10,610 nucleotides of DNA, from assembly GCA_009602725.1 (NCBI GenBank), contig WELB01000043.1, positions 405,465-416,074 of the forward strand, written 5' to 3'. The notes under the pieces were generated by a model. That model was not told the DNA's origin, did no database searches, and worked only from the letters and a program-made list of their open reading frames with translations. Shown here piece after piece: positions 1 to 7,900 of this stretch (the first letter of the stretch is position 1; each line of letters begins with the position of its first letter). The position numbers and the translations under genes are program-made. Source of the stretch: Spirogloea muscicola (taxonomy: Eukaryota > Streptophyta > Zygnematophyceae > Spirogloeales > Spirogloeaceae).

Positions 1-84
1 GTCGGCGCCCCCGCAGGCCGGCGCGGCGGCGGCGGCCATGGAGCCGCCGGCGGCCGCCCTGACGACGCGCTCGGGGGCGGTTAG
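1..84 (+). other. Probable end of an intron upstream of the first visible PMS1 exon
   Basis: GC-rich sequence ending in TTAG just before the Val-Val-Leu-Asp-Leu codons. TAG at 82-84 is a stop in the PMS1 frame, so the frame cannot be read back through here and AG at 83-84 is the likely splice acceptor. None of the three forward frames encodes the conserved N-terminal strand of MutL proteins (ending ICSGQ). The stretch is therefore most simply intron, although the pyrimidine tract before the acceptor is poor. An ATG at 38 in good context is out of frame with PMS1. Confidence 0.5.
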
Positions 85-237
85 GTGGTGCTGGACCTCG
101 CCGCGGCGCTCAAGGAGCTGGTGGAGAACAGCCTGGACGCCGGCGCGACGGCGGTGGAGGTGCGGCTCAGGGAGTACGGCGCAGAGAGCATCGAGGTCGC
201 GGACAATGGCAGCGGCGTGGCGCCCGAAAACCACCAG
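85..237 (+). other. PMS1: PMS1 exon (ATPase motifs I and II)
   Basis: Encodes residues 1-51, from [16 protein letters not shown] to APENHQ. It holds the ATP-hydrolysing Glu and Mg-binding Asn of motif I (KELVENS) and motif II (DNGSG). The donor is CAG|GTCGCC in phase 0. The protein continues directly into [10 protein letters not shown], matching the spacing in plant and animal relatives. Confidence 0.9.
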
Positions 238-3200
238 GTCGCCCCCACGGCCACGGCCGGTCCCGCACCGCGCGGCTGCCGCGTCCAGGGGTTCAGGGGT
301 TTAGGGTTAGCGCCGGCGGCGGAGCTCGCCCCAAGGTGCTGCCGTGCACGGGCCCTGACGGTGACGCTGCCCCTCCTCCTCCTGACGCTGGTGCAGGCGC
401 TGACGCTCAAGTACCACACGTCCAAGATCGCCGGCCTGGGCGACCTCCGCCGGCTCGCCTCCTTTGGCTTCCGCGGCGAGGCCCTGAGCTCCCTCTGCGC
501 GCTCAGCAGCGTCTCCGTCACGACGCGCACCGCTGCAGACCCCGTCGGCGTCCGCATCGAGTACGACCACGCTGGCTGCATTACCTCCAAGGTGACTGCT
601 TCACGGACGAGCAACCTTCAGCTTTTAATAATCGTATGATACCAGAAGATGATTTGGCATGTGGTCAATTACGTTTGATGGAACAGATATTCGAGTAGTA
701 GCACCTGCAAATAGCTATTCCTGCATAAAAAACGGAGACATTGAGCTGCCTGGGCCCAACTGACTGTCTTGCAGCGGCCCCACTCGCTGCTGGGAAACCT
801 GGTAGCGCTCATTGGGCTGCCGCGTTTCCTTCACTGCAGGCCAGCGTCGCCAGGGCGGTGGGGACGACCGTCTGCGTGGCCCGCATTTTTGCGTCCCTGC
901 CCGTGCGCCACAAGGAGCTCCAGCGCAACGTGAAGCGCGAGTTCGCCAAGCTTGTCTCCATGCTGCAGGCACGTTCTTCTCAGCTGCGGTGTTTGGGCAT
1001 AGACTGTTCTTCACTCTAGCTGCTAGCTACTATAAGTCATCACCCTCAACCTTAACGCACAACTGCAGATGAGAAACACTCGAAGCCTGTAGGTCCCCCC
1101 AACAAAGACTACTTCTGGCGTGCTTGTTATGCTTGACTGTGCACACATGAACCGCAAGGCAAAGATGTCCACACTGGTAGTCACAAAGACCTATGCAGGG
1201 TACGTTGATCTCTGTCAGAAGCCCTCAGCAGGGGCACAGCCCACGTGGCGCACGGCATGGTATAAAGGGCCTGTCTGCCTTCACATGGCCCCTCCGCCAT
1301 CTCCACGCAGGCCTGTCTCTGACAAATGCGTCTTGCCAAACCCTGAGCTCTTCCCCCACCTTAGATCCCTGGGTCTGCTGTTGCTTTTATCTGCCCAACT
1401 TCAGTATATGTGGATCATCTTCAAGGTGCCGCCTTACTGGCGGCGACAGCTTGGTAGCTTGAAAGGGCCACCACTGCGGGGACGTTGCGTGAGCGCAGGC
1501 CTATGCGGTGATATCAACGGGCGTACGCGTGTTGTGCACGAACCAAGCCGGGCGAGCCGGCCGTACAACGGTCCTCCTGGCACCGGGCGGAGGGTCAGTG
1601 CAGGAGAACGTGTCCGCCGTGTTCGGCGCCAAAGCAGCCCAGTGCTTGGGCGTGCTTGGCAATGCGCCCCTGCCTGGCGGCGGGCGTGCCGTGGGCCTCC
1701 TGAGCCGCCCCGGCGCAGGCTGCGGCCGCGCCTCGGGTGACCGGCAGCTGATTTACGTCAACGGGCGACCCGTCGACCTGCCCAAGGTCAACAAGGCCCT
1801 CAATGAGACTTACAAGTACTCCCTGCGACCCCACTCCCCTCTCCCCCCCATTTGCACGGACAGGGCAAACACACTGGCTCGCACCAAATACAATGTCTCC
1901 ACGAATGTCTCTAGATGCATGTCTCTAAACCCCAAACCCAAACGCTATCCATATGTTGGGTAAAGGACACAGTGTCTAAGAAATCCCAGTCTAACCCTCC
2001 CTTCTATAGTCGTGGACCCCAAATACGTGCTGCCCTTGAGTGCTATGCAGTATGTCTTTTGTTGCAGTATGTATTTTGTTGAGTCTAGTTGGCTTGTGCT
2101 TCATGTAGCCTGACTCTGCAGTCAAATTCAAGTCAAACACTAGCGTGTAGATGTGGCTCATTGCAGTCATCACCCGAAAAGCCAGACCGCATACTACACG
2201 GTGCAGAGTCATCTTTGATTGCAAAGAAATCCTCCTCCTCACAAGACTAGAGAAGCGGCAAGCTGCAATCAAGCCTGGATGGTTGCCATCCAGAGTCCTC
2301 AGATTTTCCATGTCAGGTTTCAAACGCTTCATCCCGAATAAGAGTCTGCGAGGCCTTCCACTGGTGAGAGTTGAAGTACTCGCCGCCAGGGTGAGGGCTG
2401 CCCGCCTGACTGCCAAGCTTTGCCTGTGCTGATGCGGCCGCACCTGCAGGGCATTCAACTCACAGCAGTACCCGATGGCGGTATTGGATCTGCAGCTGCC
2501 GCGGGAATCATACGACGTGAATGTGACGCCCGACAAGCGGCGCATGCTGCTCCACCATGAGGGAGCAGTGCTCGCCGCCCTGCGCGAGGCACTTGAGCGC
2601 TTCTACGCTCCTGGGCGGTACATGTATGCAGTGCAATCGCCGCCAGGGAGGGATGGCTTGCTCCGCGTTTCCGCGCCGCTGGCTTACGCTGGCCTCTGCA
2701 CTCCGGAGGCCAGCTCGCCGAAGTGCGACGAGGTTGAGGACGTTGGCGAAGAATCGGAAGAGACCTTGGAGGAGGTGGGGGCATGTGATAATGAGGAGCG
2801 AGGGGAGGAGCGAGAGGAGGGAGGGAAGGCGCATCCGAGCTGCACAGGGACTCCTGACGGCGGGCTTGAGGATGACTCTGAGCACATCGCGCCAGCAGAT
2901 CTTGAAGTGGATGCAGCAGTGACTGCCAACGGGGAGCGATGGCAGAGCTACGGTGGCGCTTCGCTGGCGAGCAACTTGCTGGTGGAGAAGGAGCGGTCAG
3001 CGCTGCACGATGTCGGCAGCGGCAGGGAGCAGGGGCCGCCATTGCCGAGCCTGGGGGCGTTCCAATTCGAGAGGGGGTCGCGCGCTGCCGGCTCTGGCAG
3101 CGCACGGGGTGCCGACAGCTGCCGGGACGGCGAGGGTGGCGGCGGTGGCATGGTGGGCGTGAAGAAGGTCCAGCTCTCCCTCAATGGCTTCACGCTCCAA

Positions 3201-6091
3201 GGAAATGGGCAGCCAGGCAGCAAGACAGCTGGCGGTGACAGCGGCGGCTGTGGTAACTCGAAGCACGGAGCTCAGGACGTGCGCGGTCGGATGAAGGAGG
3301 CCGAGCTGGAGCGAGCAGGCGAGCCAGCTGAGTCGGAGGAGGTGGGCGAGGTGCTAGAGTGGGGGAGGAGGGCGGGAGGAGGCTGGGAGGAGGGTCAGCC
3401 GCCAGCTGTGGAGAGCCCGGAGCTGCTGCCCCGCCTGCCGGACGGCGTCAGCGTCGACGGCCCGCGCGCAGCCGACTGTGGGCCGGGCGGTGGCGGCGCC
3501 GAGGTCCTCTTCGACATGGGCCGGCTGCGTGAGCTCCGGCTGCAAGGCTTCGGGCCACAGCACAGGGGCCGTGCACAGCCAGATGGTGGCCTCAAGCGCA
3601 AACGGAGCAGGTGACTGGCCTTTGTGGGCATCGCCGCTCCCTGCTCCTTCGTCCCCTCCCCCTCTCTTTGTCCTCCCACCCATGAAGCAAGGCTGACTTT
3701 GACCCATCCTGAGCCCCAATCAGGGAGGATGGCCAGTTCTCAGCCGCCATTCCCTGATGACTGACCCCCTGAGGTGCAGTGCTGAGCCAAACAAGAGCCA
3801 ATGGTTCTGGAGTCGCTGGTGTATGCAGTCCTAAGGGCTGAAGTCGAAGCTTGACTACAATCTCCCACAAGCAATACAGGAATGCAACCGTTTCAATTGT
3901 CCTGATGAAGTGGGCTGCTTGCTGTGGAGGCAGGTTGTATGCCGCCGCCACGCTTGTTGGCGGCAGTGGGTCCGATGCTGTGCTAGACAAGGAGGAAGCG
4001 CTGGCCGAGGCGGCGCGCGAGCTCGACCGCAGCATTGCCAAGTCCGATTTTGACCGCATGGTTATTGTGGGCCAGTTCAACCTTGGCTTCATCATCGCAA
4101 AGCTCGACAACGATCTCTTCATTATCGACCAGGTCCGTGGCAGCAGGCGCCTGCTCCAAAGCCAATCTGTGCTGGCCGTTTGCACGCCTGCTGGCTGTGC
4201 CTGTTCCAGTAGCCAGGCTGGAGGCACACAGCACAGCCTTGGCCGGTCACTGAGGTATATGTGGGCCTGGCCATCTCTGCTGGCAGCATGCCTCGGATGA
4301 GAAGCACAACTTTGAACGCCTAGCTAAGACAACGGCGCTCAACCGCCAGGCACTGCTCCGGTGAGCTTATGTGTGTTGGATCCATTGCTTGGTCAAAATT
4401 GTGTCAACATTCAGGGCTTGATAGCTACGTTGCCTGGGCTAGCTCCCCGGCCCTTCCCTACATGCCCTCCTACCTACCCTCGTTGATCATGTAGTCCTTA
4501 GATGGTCCTTTCTTTTCTTCTAGCCAATACGTTAGGCTCTGCACTTGATCATGCATTCAGCCTTTGCTCGACCAATTGCGATCATTGTTGGGAGGTACCA
4601 CAATCACAGCAGAGCGCAGCATTGACGTTCTGTTGGCAGAGGTCCAAAGCCCATCCTTGATCAGCTGAGACGCCTGTGTGCCCGCTGTTGGCCGATGTGG
4701 GTGCTGGGGAATAGGCCCATGCCCCTCGATCTGTCGGTCTCGGAGGAGTTTGTGATCCACACTCACCTGGAAGTATTCAGGTACGGCATGTCTGCCATGT
4801 CAGCATCGCAATTTAGCTCCTTGACTTTTCAACCTCAACTAGTAGCCTTGCTGAGCAGGGCCAATGTGACAGTGGTTCTTAGTAGGTGCCAGCCAAAGTT
4901 TTAGGTGCAGGGAATAACTCCGTCGGAGGCAGATTCTGGTACTTTTGTTGGATTGTGCTGCCAAATACTCCTCCGCCTTTTGCGCTCAGTGCTAGCTGCA
5001 TACGAGGCCTTGCTTGTTCTCATGCTACAGAGGTTCAGGTCTTGCAGTTCCTCGAGTAGTTGGAGGCCTTGAATCTTAGCGAGGGCCAGAAGCATCATGG
5101 ACCCATGTGCTGGGGCTGCCAGTCACGTGGTGGGCGCTTGTCACTTGCAGGAGGAACGGCTTTGACTTTGTGGAGGACGCTGCAGCAGCACCCGGGCAGC
5201 GCCTGCAGCTCTCGGCGCTGCCGTTCTCCAAGAACATCACCTTTGGGCTCTCAGGTGTGCAACAGCGAGCGCTTCAGCTCTTTAAGCCGTTCGGCAGGGT
5301 CAAGGATGTGTATTGCTGCTACTTATGATGCAGTCCACGCTTCATCAGCGTCTGTGGTGTTGATTGACTAACCAGCACACTCATATTGACGATGACTTGC
5401 CATTCTCCCACTCGAAGTATGCTGCAAGGTTACCCTCAAGGGTCAGTCATCTAGTACTGTGGCTCTGCTGCGACAGATGTACAGGAGCTCATTTCGCTCC
5501 TGAAGGATGAGCCGTCAGCACTGCGGGATGCTGAGCTCCCGGTGTCGCCGGTGCTGGAGAGCTTAGAAGAGGGGGAGAAGCTCGAGCTGACGCAGGTGGA
5601 GGAGCAAGGGGAGGAGGGGCCGGTGCAGTTGAGGAGGACGGTGTTGTCTTCCTCCTCCTGTGGCGGTGGCAGCGGCAGGCGGTCCAGCCCAGGGGAGAGG
5701 GGTGGCGGTGGCTGGGCCAGTGCGGCGGTGCGGCCATCGCGGGTTCGGGCGATGCTCGCCTCTCGTGCATGCCGGTCATCGGTGATGATCGGCACTGCGC
5801 TCACACGATCACAGATGGGCAAAGTGAGCTGCTGTTAGTTCTCAAACCTCCGAAGTCTATCAGATGTGAGCGTTAGCTCCAGCGGCTCAGTCAGCTGCAC
5901 GCTGTCATACTCTGGTGTGAGAGCCTAAAGGCTTCCTGCTGACGCAAGCGTCAGGCGGTGCTCTCACCATGCTCAGCAGCAATTGTGCGCAGATCGTGAG
6001 CAGCTTGGCCGGCCTGGACTCGCCGTGGAATTGCCCCCATGGGCGGCCAACGATGAGGCACCTGGTTGACCTGTCCGCTGTCGGAAAGTAG
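85..6091 (+). CDS. PMS1: PMS1/PMS2-type MutL homologue (MutL-alpha endonuclease subunit), 11 exons, 5' partial
   Basis: This is the plant PMS1 (animal PMS2) subunit that pairs with MLH1 as MutL-alpha and nicks the new DNA strand during nuclear mismatch repair. Inferred coding exons: 85-237, 397-591, 840-968, 1499-1815, 2450-3610, 3934-4132, 4287-4360, 4715-4780, 5151-5254, 5477-5823, 5993-6091. They join to 947 residues plus TAG; plant PMS1 is about 920 and human PMS2 862. Residues are numbered from the first one visible. The GHKL ATPase shows the catalytic Glu11/Asn15 in [18 protein letters not shown] at 40-44, TSK at 59-61, GFRGEAL at 75-81 and GTTV at 124-127. A low-complexity linker covers about 330-650. 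The C-terminal dimerisation/endonuclease domain has QFNLGFI at 699-705, [12 protein letters not shown] at 717-728, clamp motif QALLRP at 739-744, ACR at 897-899 and CPHGRP at 929-934. No catalytic residue is missing. The N-terminal exon is outside the window. Splice sites are read by eye, without transcript support. Confidence 0.93.
238..396 (+). other. PMS1 intron 1, 159 nt, stop-free and a multiple of three
   Basis: GT...GTGCAG intron between the DNGSG block and the TSK block. It stays open in the gene's frame, so retention would add 53 residues without a shift. No relative has an insertion here and the translation is Ala/Pro/Arg/Leu-rich, so it is read as intron. Positions 289-310 carry GGGTTCAGGGG followed by TTTAGGGTTAG, a plant/algal telomere-type motif of just under two units. 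Confidence 0.75.
397..591 (+). other. PMS1: PMS1 exon (ATP-lid and motif III)
   Basis: Encodes residues 52-116, including [10 protein letters not shown] and [15 protein letters not shown], the ATP-lid and motif III of GHKL ATPases and nearly identical in all PMS2-type proteins. The donor is AAG|GTGACT in phase 0. Reading on into intron 2 reaches a stop at 637-639. Confidence 0.92.
592..839 (+). other. PMS1 intron 2
   Basis: 248-nt GT-AG intron with a good acceptor (TTCACTGCAG). Its composition is more AT-rich than the flanking exons. No internal feature was recognised. Confidence 0.82.
840..968 (+). other. PMS1: PMS1 exon (motif IV)
   Basis: Encodes residues 117-159, from [11 protein letters not shown] to [12 protein letters not shown]. 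It includes motif IV (GTTV) and the conserved [17 protein letters not shown] block. The exon must end after CAG at 966-968 for the protein to continue as AYAVISTG, which makes the following dinucleotide GC rather than GT. Confidence 0.88.
969..1498 (+). other. PMS1 intron 3, apparent GC-AG intron
   Basis: 530 nt, beginning GCACGT and ending GAGCGCAG. A GC donor is the only site that joins SMLQ to AYAVIS exactly as in plant (LLNAYAL) and animal (LHAYCI) relatives. The nearest GT, at 972, would break the frame. The intron contains a TATAAAG string at 1261-1267, taken as chance, and no coding block. Confidence 0.68.
1499..1815 (+). other. PMS1: PMS1 exon (second half of the ATPase/transducer domain)
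   Basis: Encodes residues 160-264 plus two bases of Lys265. Hallmarks are [16 protein letters not shown], the plant-like [12 protein letters not shown], and [17 protein letters not shown], the ribosomal-S5-like transducer region seen as DRQYFFINGRPVDMPKV in plant PMS1. The donor is AA|GTACTC in phase 2. Confidence 0.9.
1893..1925 (+). repeat. Three ATGTCTC motifs at near-regular spacing
   Basis: Copies begin at 1893, 1905 and 1919 (spacing 12 and 14 nt) inside intron 4. They are followed at once by AAACCCCAAACCCAAAC, a loose C-strand telomere-like run. This is a small degenerate repeat with no known role. Confidence 0.5.
2047..2080 (+). repeat. 17-nt tandem duplication in PMS1 intron 4
   Basis: Two adjacent 17-nt units, GCAGTATGTCTTTTGTT and GCAGTATGTATTTTGTT, differ by one base. 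Each contains a pyrimidine-poor pseudo-acceptor (CAG). It is most likely replication slippage and far enough from both splice sites to be neutral. Confidence 0.8.
2450..3610 (+). other. PMS1: PMS1 large exon (end of ATPase domain, variable linker)
   Basis: Completes Lys265 and encodes 266-651 plus two bases of Arg652. It opens with [17 protein letters not shown] and the invariant [14 protein letters not shown], then [10 protein letters not shown]. From about residue 330 to 645 it is the fast-evolving linker, rich in Glu, Gly, Ser and Pro, with polypurine DNA around 2793-2829 and 3335-3400. It ends in a basic cluster (LKRKRSR, 646-652), a plausible nuclear localisation signal. The donor CAG|GTGACT is in phase 2. 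Confidence 0.9.
3611..3933 (+). other. PMS1 intron 5
   Basis: 323-nt GT-AG intron ending GGAGGCAG. The exon sequence before it (AG) plus the first intron base happens to spell AGG, the same Arg made by correct splicing, and the next codon in the intron is TGA. Retention would therefore truncate the protein precisely at the linker/endonuclease boundary. Nothing else was recognised inside. Confidence 0.8.
3934..4132 (+). other. PMS1: PMS1 exon (start of the C-terminal endonuclease domain)
   Basis: Completes Arg652 and encodes 653-718, opening [10 protein letters not shown] (plant CFAAATLEL) and running to the near-invariant [21 protein letters not shown]. The last two residues, Asp717-Gln718, are the first half of the endonuclease motif, split between exons. 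The donor is CAG|GTCCGT in phase 0. Confidence 0.93.
4287..4360 (+). other. PMS1: PMS1 exon (endonuclease motif and clamp-binding motif)
   Basis: 74-nt exon encoding 719-742. [10 protein letters not shown] completes DQHA(X)2E(X)4E, the metal-binding motif that defines nicking-competent MutL proteins. NRQALL with the following Arg-Pro forms QxxLxP, the conserved sliding-clamp (PCNA) binding motif. The donor is CG|GTGAGC in phase 2. Confidence 0.92.
4361..4714 (+). other. PMS1 intron 7
   Basis: 354-nt GT-AG intron with donor GTGAGC and a weak acceptor (GGGGAATAG). No coding block, RNA gene or strong repeat was seen. Confidence 0.75.
4715..4780 (+). other. PMS1: PMS1 exon (short C-terminal-domain exon)
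   Basis: 66-nt exon that completes Arg743 and encodes 744-764 ([21 protein letters not shown]) plus two bases of Arg765. It aligns with plant QPLNLELSPEEEVTVLMHMDIIR. The donor is CAG|GTACGG in phase 2. Confidence 0.88.
4781..5150 (+). other. PMS1 intron 8
   Basis: 370-nt GT-AG intron with a good acceptor (GTCACTTGCAG). No conserved coding block was found; short open frames here are chance. Confidence 0.78.
5151..5254 (+). other. PMS1: PMS1 exon (C-terminal domain, NGFDF to ITFGLS)
   Basis: Completes Arg765 and encodes 766-799: RNGFDFVED..., then [17 protein letters not shown], matching human RKNGFDFVID...LISLPTSKNWTFG and the plant protein. One base of Asp800 precedes the donor G|GTGTGC (phase 1). 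Confidence 0.92.
5477..5823 (+). other. PMS1: PMS1 exon (enlarged loop and ACR motif)
   Basis: Completes Asp800 and encodes 801-915. [11 protein letters not shown] is followed by a long lineage-specific stretch, acidic ([17 protein letters not shown]) then Ser/Gly-rich, before the conserved [21 protein letters not shown] with the metal-site ACR motif at 897-899. About 70 residues separate the two blocks, against roughly 10 in human and 20 in Arabidopsis. No frame-keeping intron in it was found. The donor is AAA|GTGAGC in phase 0. Confidence 0.9.
5993..6091 (+). other. PMS1: PMS1 last exon (CPHGRP motif and stop)
   Basis: Encodes 916-947: [32 protein letters not shown], then TAG at 6089-6091. 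Cys929 and His931 of CPHGRP are endonuclease metal ligands in this family. The TMRHLVDL ending is as in plant PMS1 (animal proteins have TMRHI). Confidence 0.95.
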
Positions 6092-6867
6092 ACGTTACCT
6101 TGGGAACACTTCACTGCTCAAGGGGGGCTTGTGCAGGATGTCCTTCTGGAAGCTTGCTCGGTGCACAACCCTGCATGCTACCTGCGGAGGTTGGCTGGGC
6201 ACTATGGCGCCGAGGCGCCTGCTGCTCGATGGGGCAGAGAGTTGAGCTCTGCAATTAAGGAAGACGTGCAGTCTTCCAGCTTGTAGAGTACAAAGTAGGT
6301 TAATGTCCTTTCCTATCCACATTGCTGGTTCATATAAAGGAACGTTAAGTCTCCTTCGTTTCATGCCTGATCCATGTCCACTGATTGGCAGTCGTCATTG
6401 CACTTGCTGGAATGCTCATCACATTACTAAAGGACCGATCTTTCTATATTGACTCCTAGCAGGCTCGAATCATTCTCCTGACTGTTGGACACTGTGCCTT
6501 CTTCAGTGGAGGTCGAGGCTCCAAAGTACTTCACATAGAACAAGACCACCAGATTGATTTTCATCAATGGGTGGAGCCTTGACTTGGCTGGATATTCGTG
6601 GGTTGCTTTGACTATTAAGCATCAGGTGTGCGCTTTCAAGGAAAAACTGATGCTCTTGTTCAGCGAGCTCTGGAGCGAATTCTAATTTCACAACTGTCAA
6701 TGTTGATCAAAGCCTGCTTGCAAGTAGTGGTTACTAGTATCAGCTGTTCGAGATGACAGAGTTGTTTTCCACGAGGACTTCACCAGTCTCTGCTTGTGTG
6801 TCTTAAATGACGACCTTGAAACAAGCAGCGTGTGTCTCGCACTCTAATGTAACTTGCTTGTGTTGCA
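6092..6867 (+). other. Probable PMS1 3' untranslated region
   Basis: The base composition drops towards 50% GC after the stop. No conserved protein is found. A 65-codon minus-strand frame (6503-6700) is what chance allows at this composition. The first TGTAA on the + strand is 757 nt after the stop, so a long 3' UTR is plausible. A TATAAAG string at 6333-6339 is unassigned. The extent is inferred. Confidence 0.35.
6848..6852 (+). promoter_or_regulatory. Candidate poly(A) signal TGTAA
   Basis: TGTAA is the usual chlorophyte polyadenylation signal, and this is the first copy downstream of the PMS1 stop. A five-base motif is weak evidence; further copies lie near 8863, 8943 and 9026. Confidence 0.3.
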
Positions 6868-7900
6868 GAGAGATTGCATGTCAAAATCAACCGGAGTGGC
6901 AACATAGAAGTTGGTATATGGAGGAGGAAGTGGTTGGCTTCTTAATTGCATCTTTGAGTATTTAAACTCGCCATATCATTACAGGGGCTTCGGCTTACGG
7001 GCTGCCCTCGGCAGCTTTGTTGGTAAGGTATTTATTTTACAAAAGGCAGCCATTCACTTGCGCAACCCTTTGAAGGAGATCTAGATGTTTATTCATATGG
7101 TGTTTAAGTAGGATAGATTGCAGCTCAAATGTCCAGCTCTTGCTTATCACACAACTGTGTGATTGAGTTGTGATACAAACCATGCGCACAAGAAAAGCCG
7201 CGGACATGCACGACTGCTGGGTTAGAAGACCAAGCCCAATATGGGATATGCCCATCATTGAGTACAAGTCCTGGCTAACGGGTCCGTGTTCTATCAGCCG
7301 CAGTCACCACAAAGCCAGCGCATATGGTCAGGTGTAGGGCCGGGCCTTGAGCTTGGCCTAGTTGGAGGCCTCAAGGTCATGCAACTTGTCAAGAATGACA
7401 TCATAATTTTATTATTGGTGCACTTTCCACATTGGCTGCGGAAGCCAGGTGTAGAGGAGGAAGACAACCAATAAGGTGCAAGTTAAGATGGGACAAGAGA
7501 GGCCTGGGCTCAAGCAAGGCCAGGGAAGAAGGGCCGCTGCGTTTGGAGCCACTGGTTGGAATTGCAAGCAGTCCTGACCTAGCATGTGCAAATATCAGTC
7601 GACTTGAAGAGAGCTATGATTTAATTACTGCTATACATTTAGTGGTGTCGCATGATTGAAAGAGAAAAGAGAGGACTTTTCATACTGGTCCATGGAGAGC
7701 AGAGCTGTTGACAAGCTGCCTAGCTGACTAGAAGGTCGTCCTGCAAGGCACATGTTGCTCACGCAACGCGTCACAATTTTCAATTTGAGATACAGAGGAG
7801 AAAGTGGGTGAAGACATGTTGGGGCGTTTCTGAGTTTTGGGGGGGGGCTGGGTGATAAGAGAGGGGTTTGAGCATCTAAGGTGAGGTGAACTGCTTGTGG
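6868..7900. other. Intergenic spacer, no recognisable gene
   Basis: Relatively AT-rich sequence. It contains a small hairpin at 7146-7163, a G9 run at 7839-7847 and short open frames without recognisable motifs. The patch 6868-6945, after an acceptor-like TTGTGTTGCAG, reads like protein for 25 codons and then stops. No RNA gene was identified. Confidence 0.5.
7146..7163 (+). repeat. Small perfect inverted repeat
   Basis: ATCACAC and GTGTGAT flank a 4-nt loop (AACT), giving a 7-bp hairpin. It has no T-run, is far from both genes, and has no assigned role. Confidence 0.6.

Larger units (their letters stand above)
1816..2449 (+). other. PMS1 intron 4
   Basis: 634-nt GT-AG intron, the longest in the gene, AT-richer than its flanks and ending CACCTGCAG. 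It holds a 17-nt tandem duplication at 2047-2080, a triple ATGTCTC motif at 1893-1925, and a C-rich telomere-like run at 1927-1941. No coding block was recognised on either strand. Confidence 0.8.

Noticed and set aside
38-304. 88-codon frame from an ATG in good context at the window start
   Set aside because: It overlaps the conserved PMS1 exon in another frame and encodes Trp/Arg/Ser-rich sequence with no conserved motif, so it is a shadow of the PMS1 exon.
1261-1267. TATAAAG resembling a TATA box
   Set aside because: It lies inside PMS1 intron 3 with no gene start downstream; a similar string at 6333-6339 also lacks a following gene.
2455-3105. 216-codon minus-strand frame
   Set aside because: It is antisense to the large PMS1 exon. 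Its Arg/Ser/Pro/Ala-rich composition is typical of the complement of a GC3-rich coding exon.
4614-4627. 14-nt string GCGCAGCATTGACG repeated at 8774-8787
   Set aside because: Flanks are unrelated and one such 14-mer match is not surprising in 10.6 kb; no evidence of a mobile element.
5542-5720. Possible intron removing the long acidic/Gly loop in PMS1
   Set aside because: From the donors I tried at 5542, 5551 and 5596, none of the AG sites ending at 5672, 5678, 5687, 5692 or 5720 preserves the reading frame, while the 115-codon exon is fully open and joins both neighbours in frame.
6463-6475. GGCTCGAATC resembling a tRNA T-loop
   Set aside because: No matching A-box or acceptor stem was found upstream, so it is not a tRNA gene.
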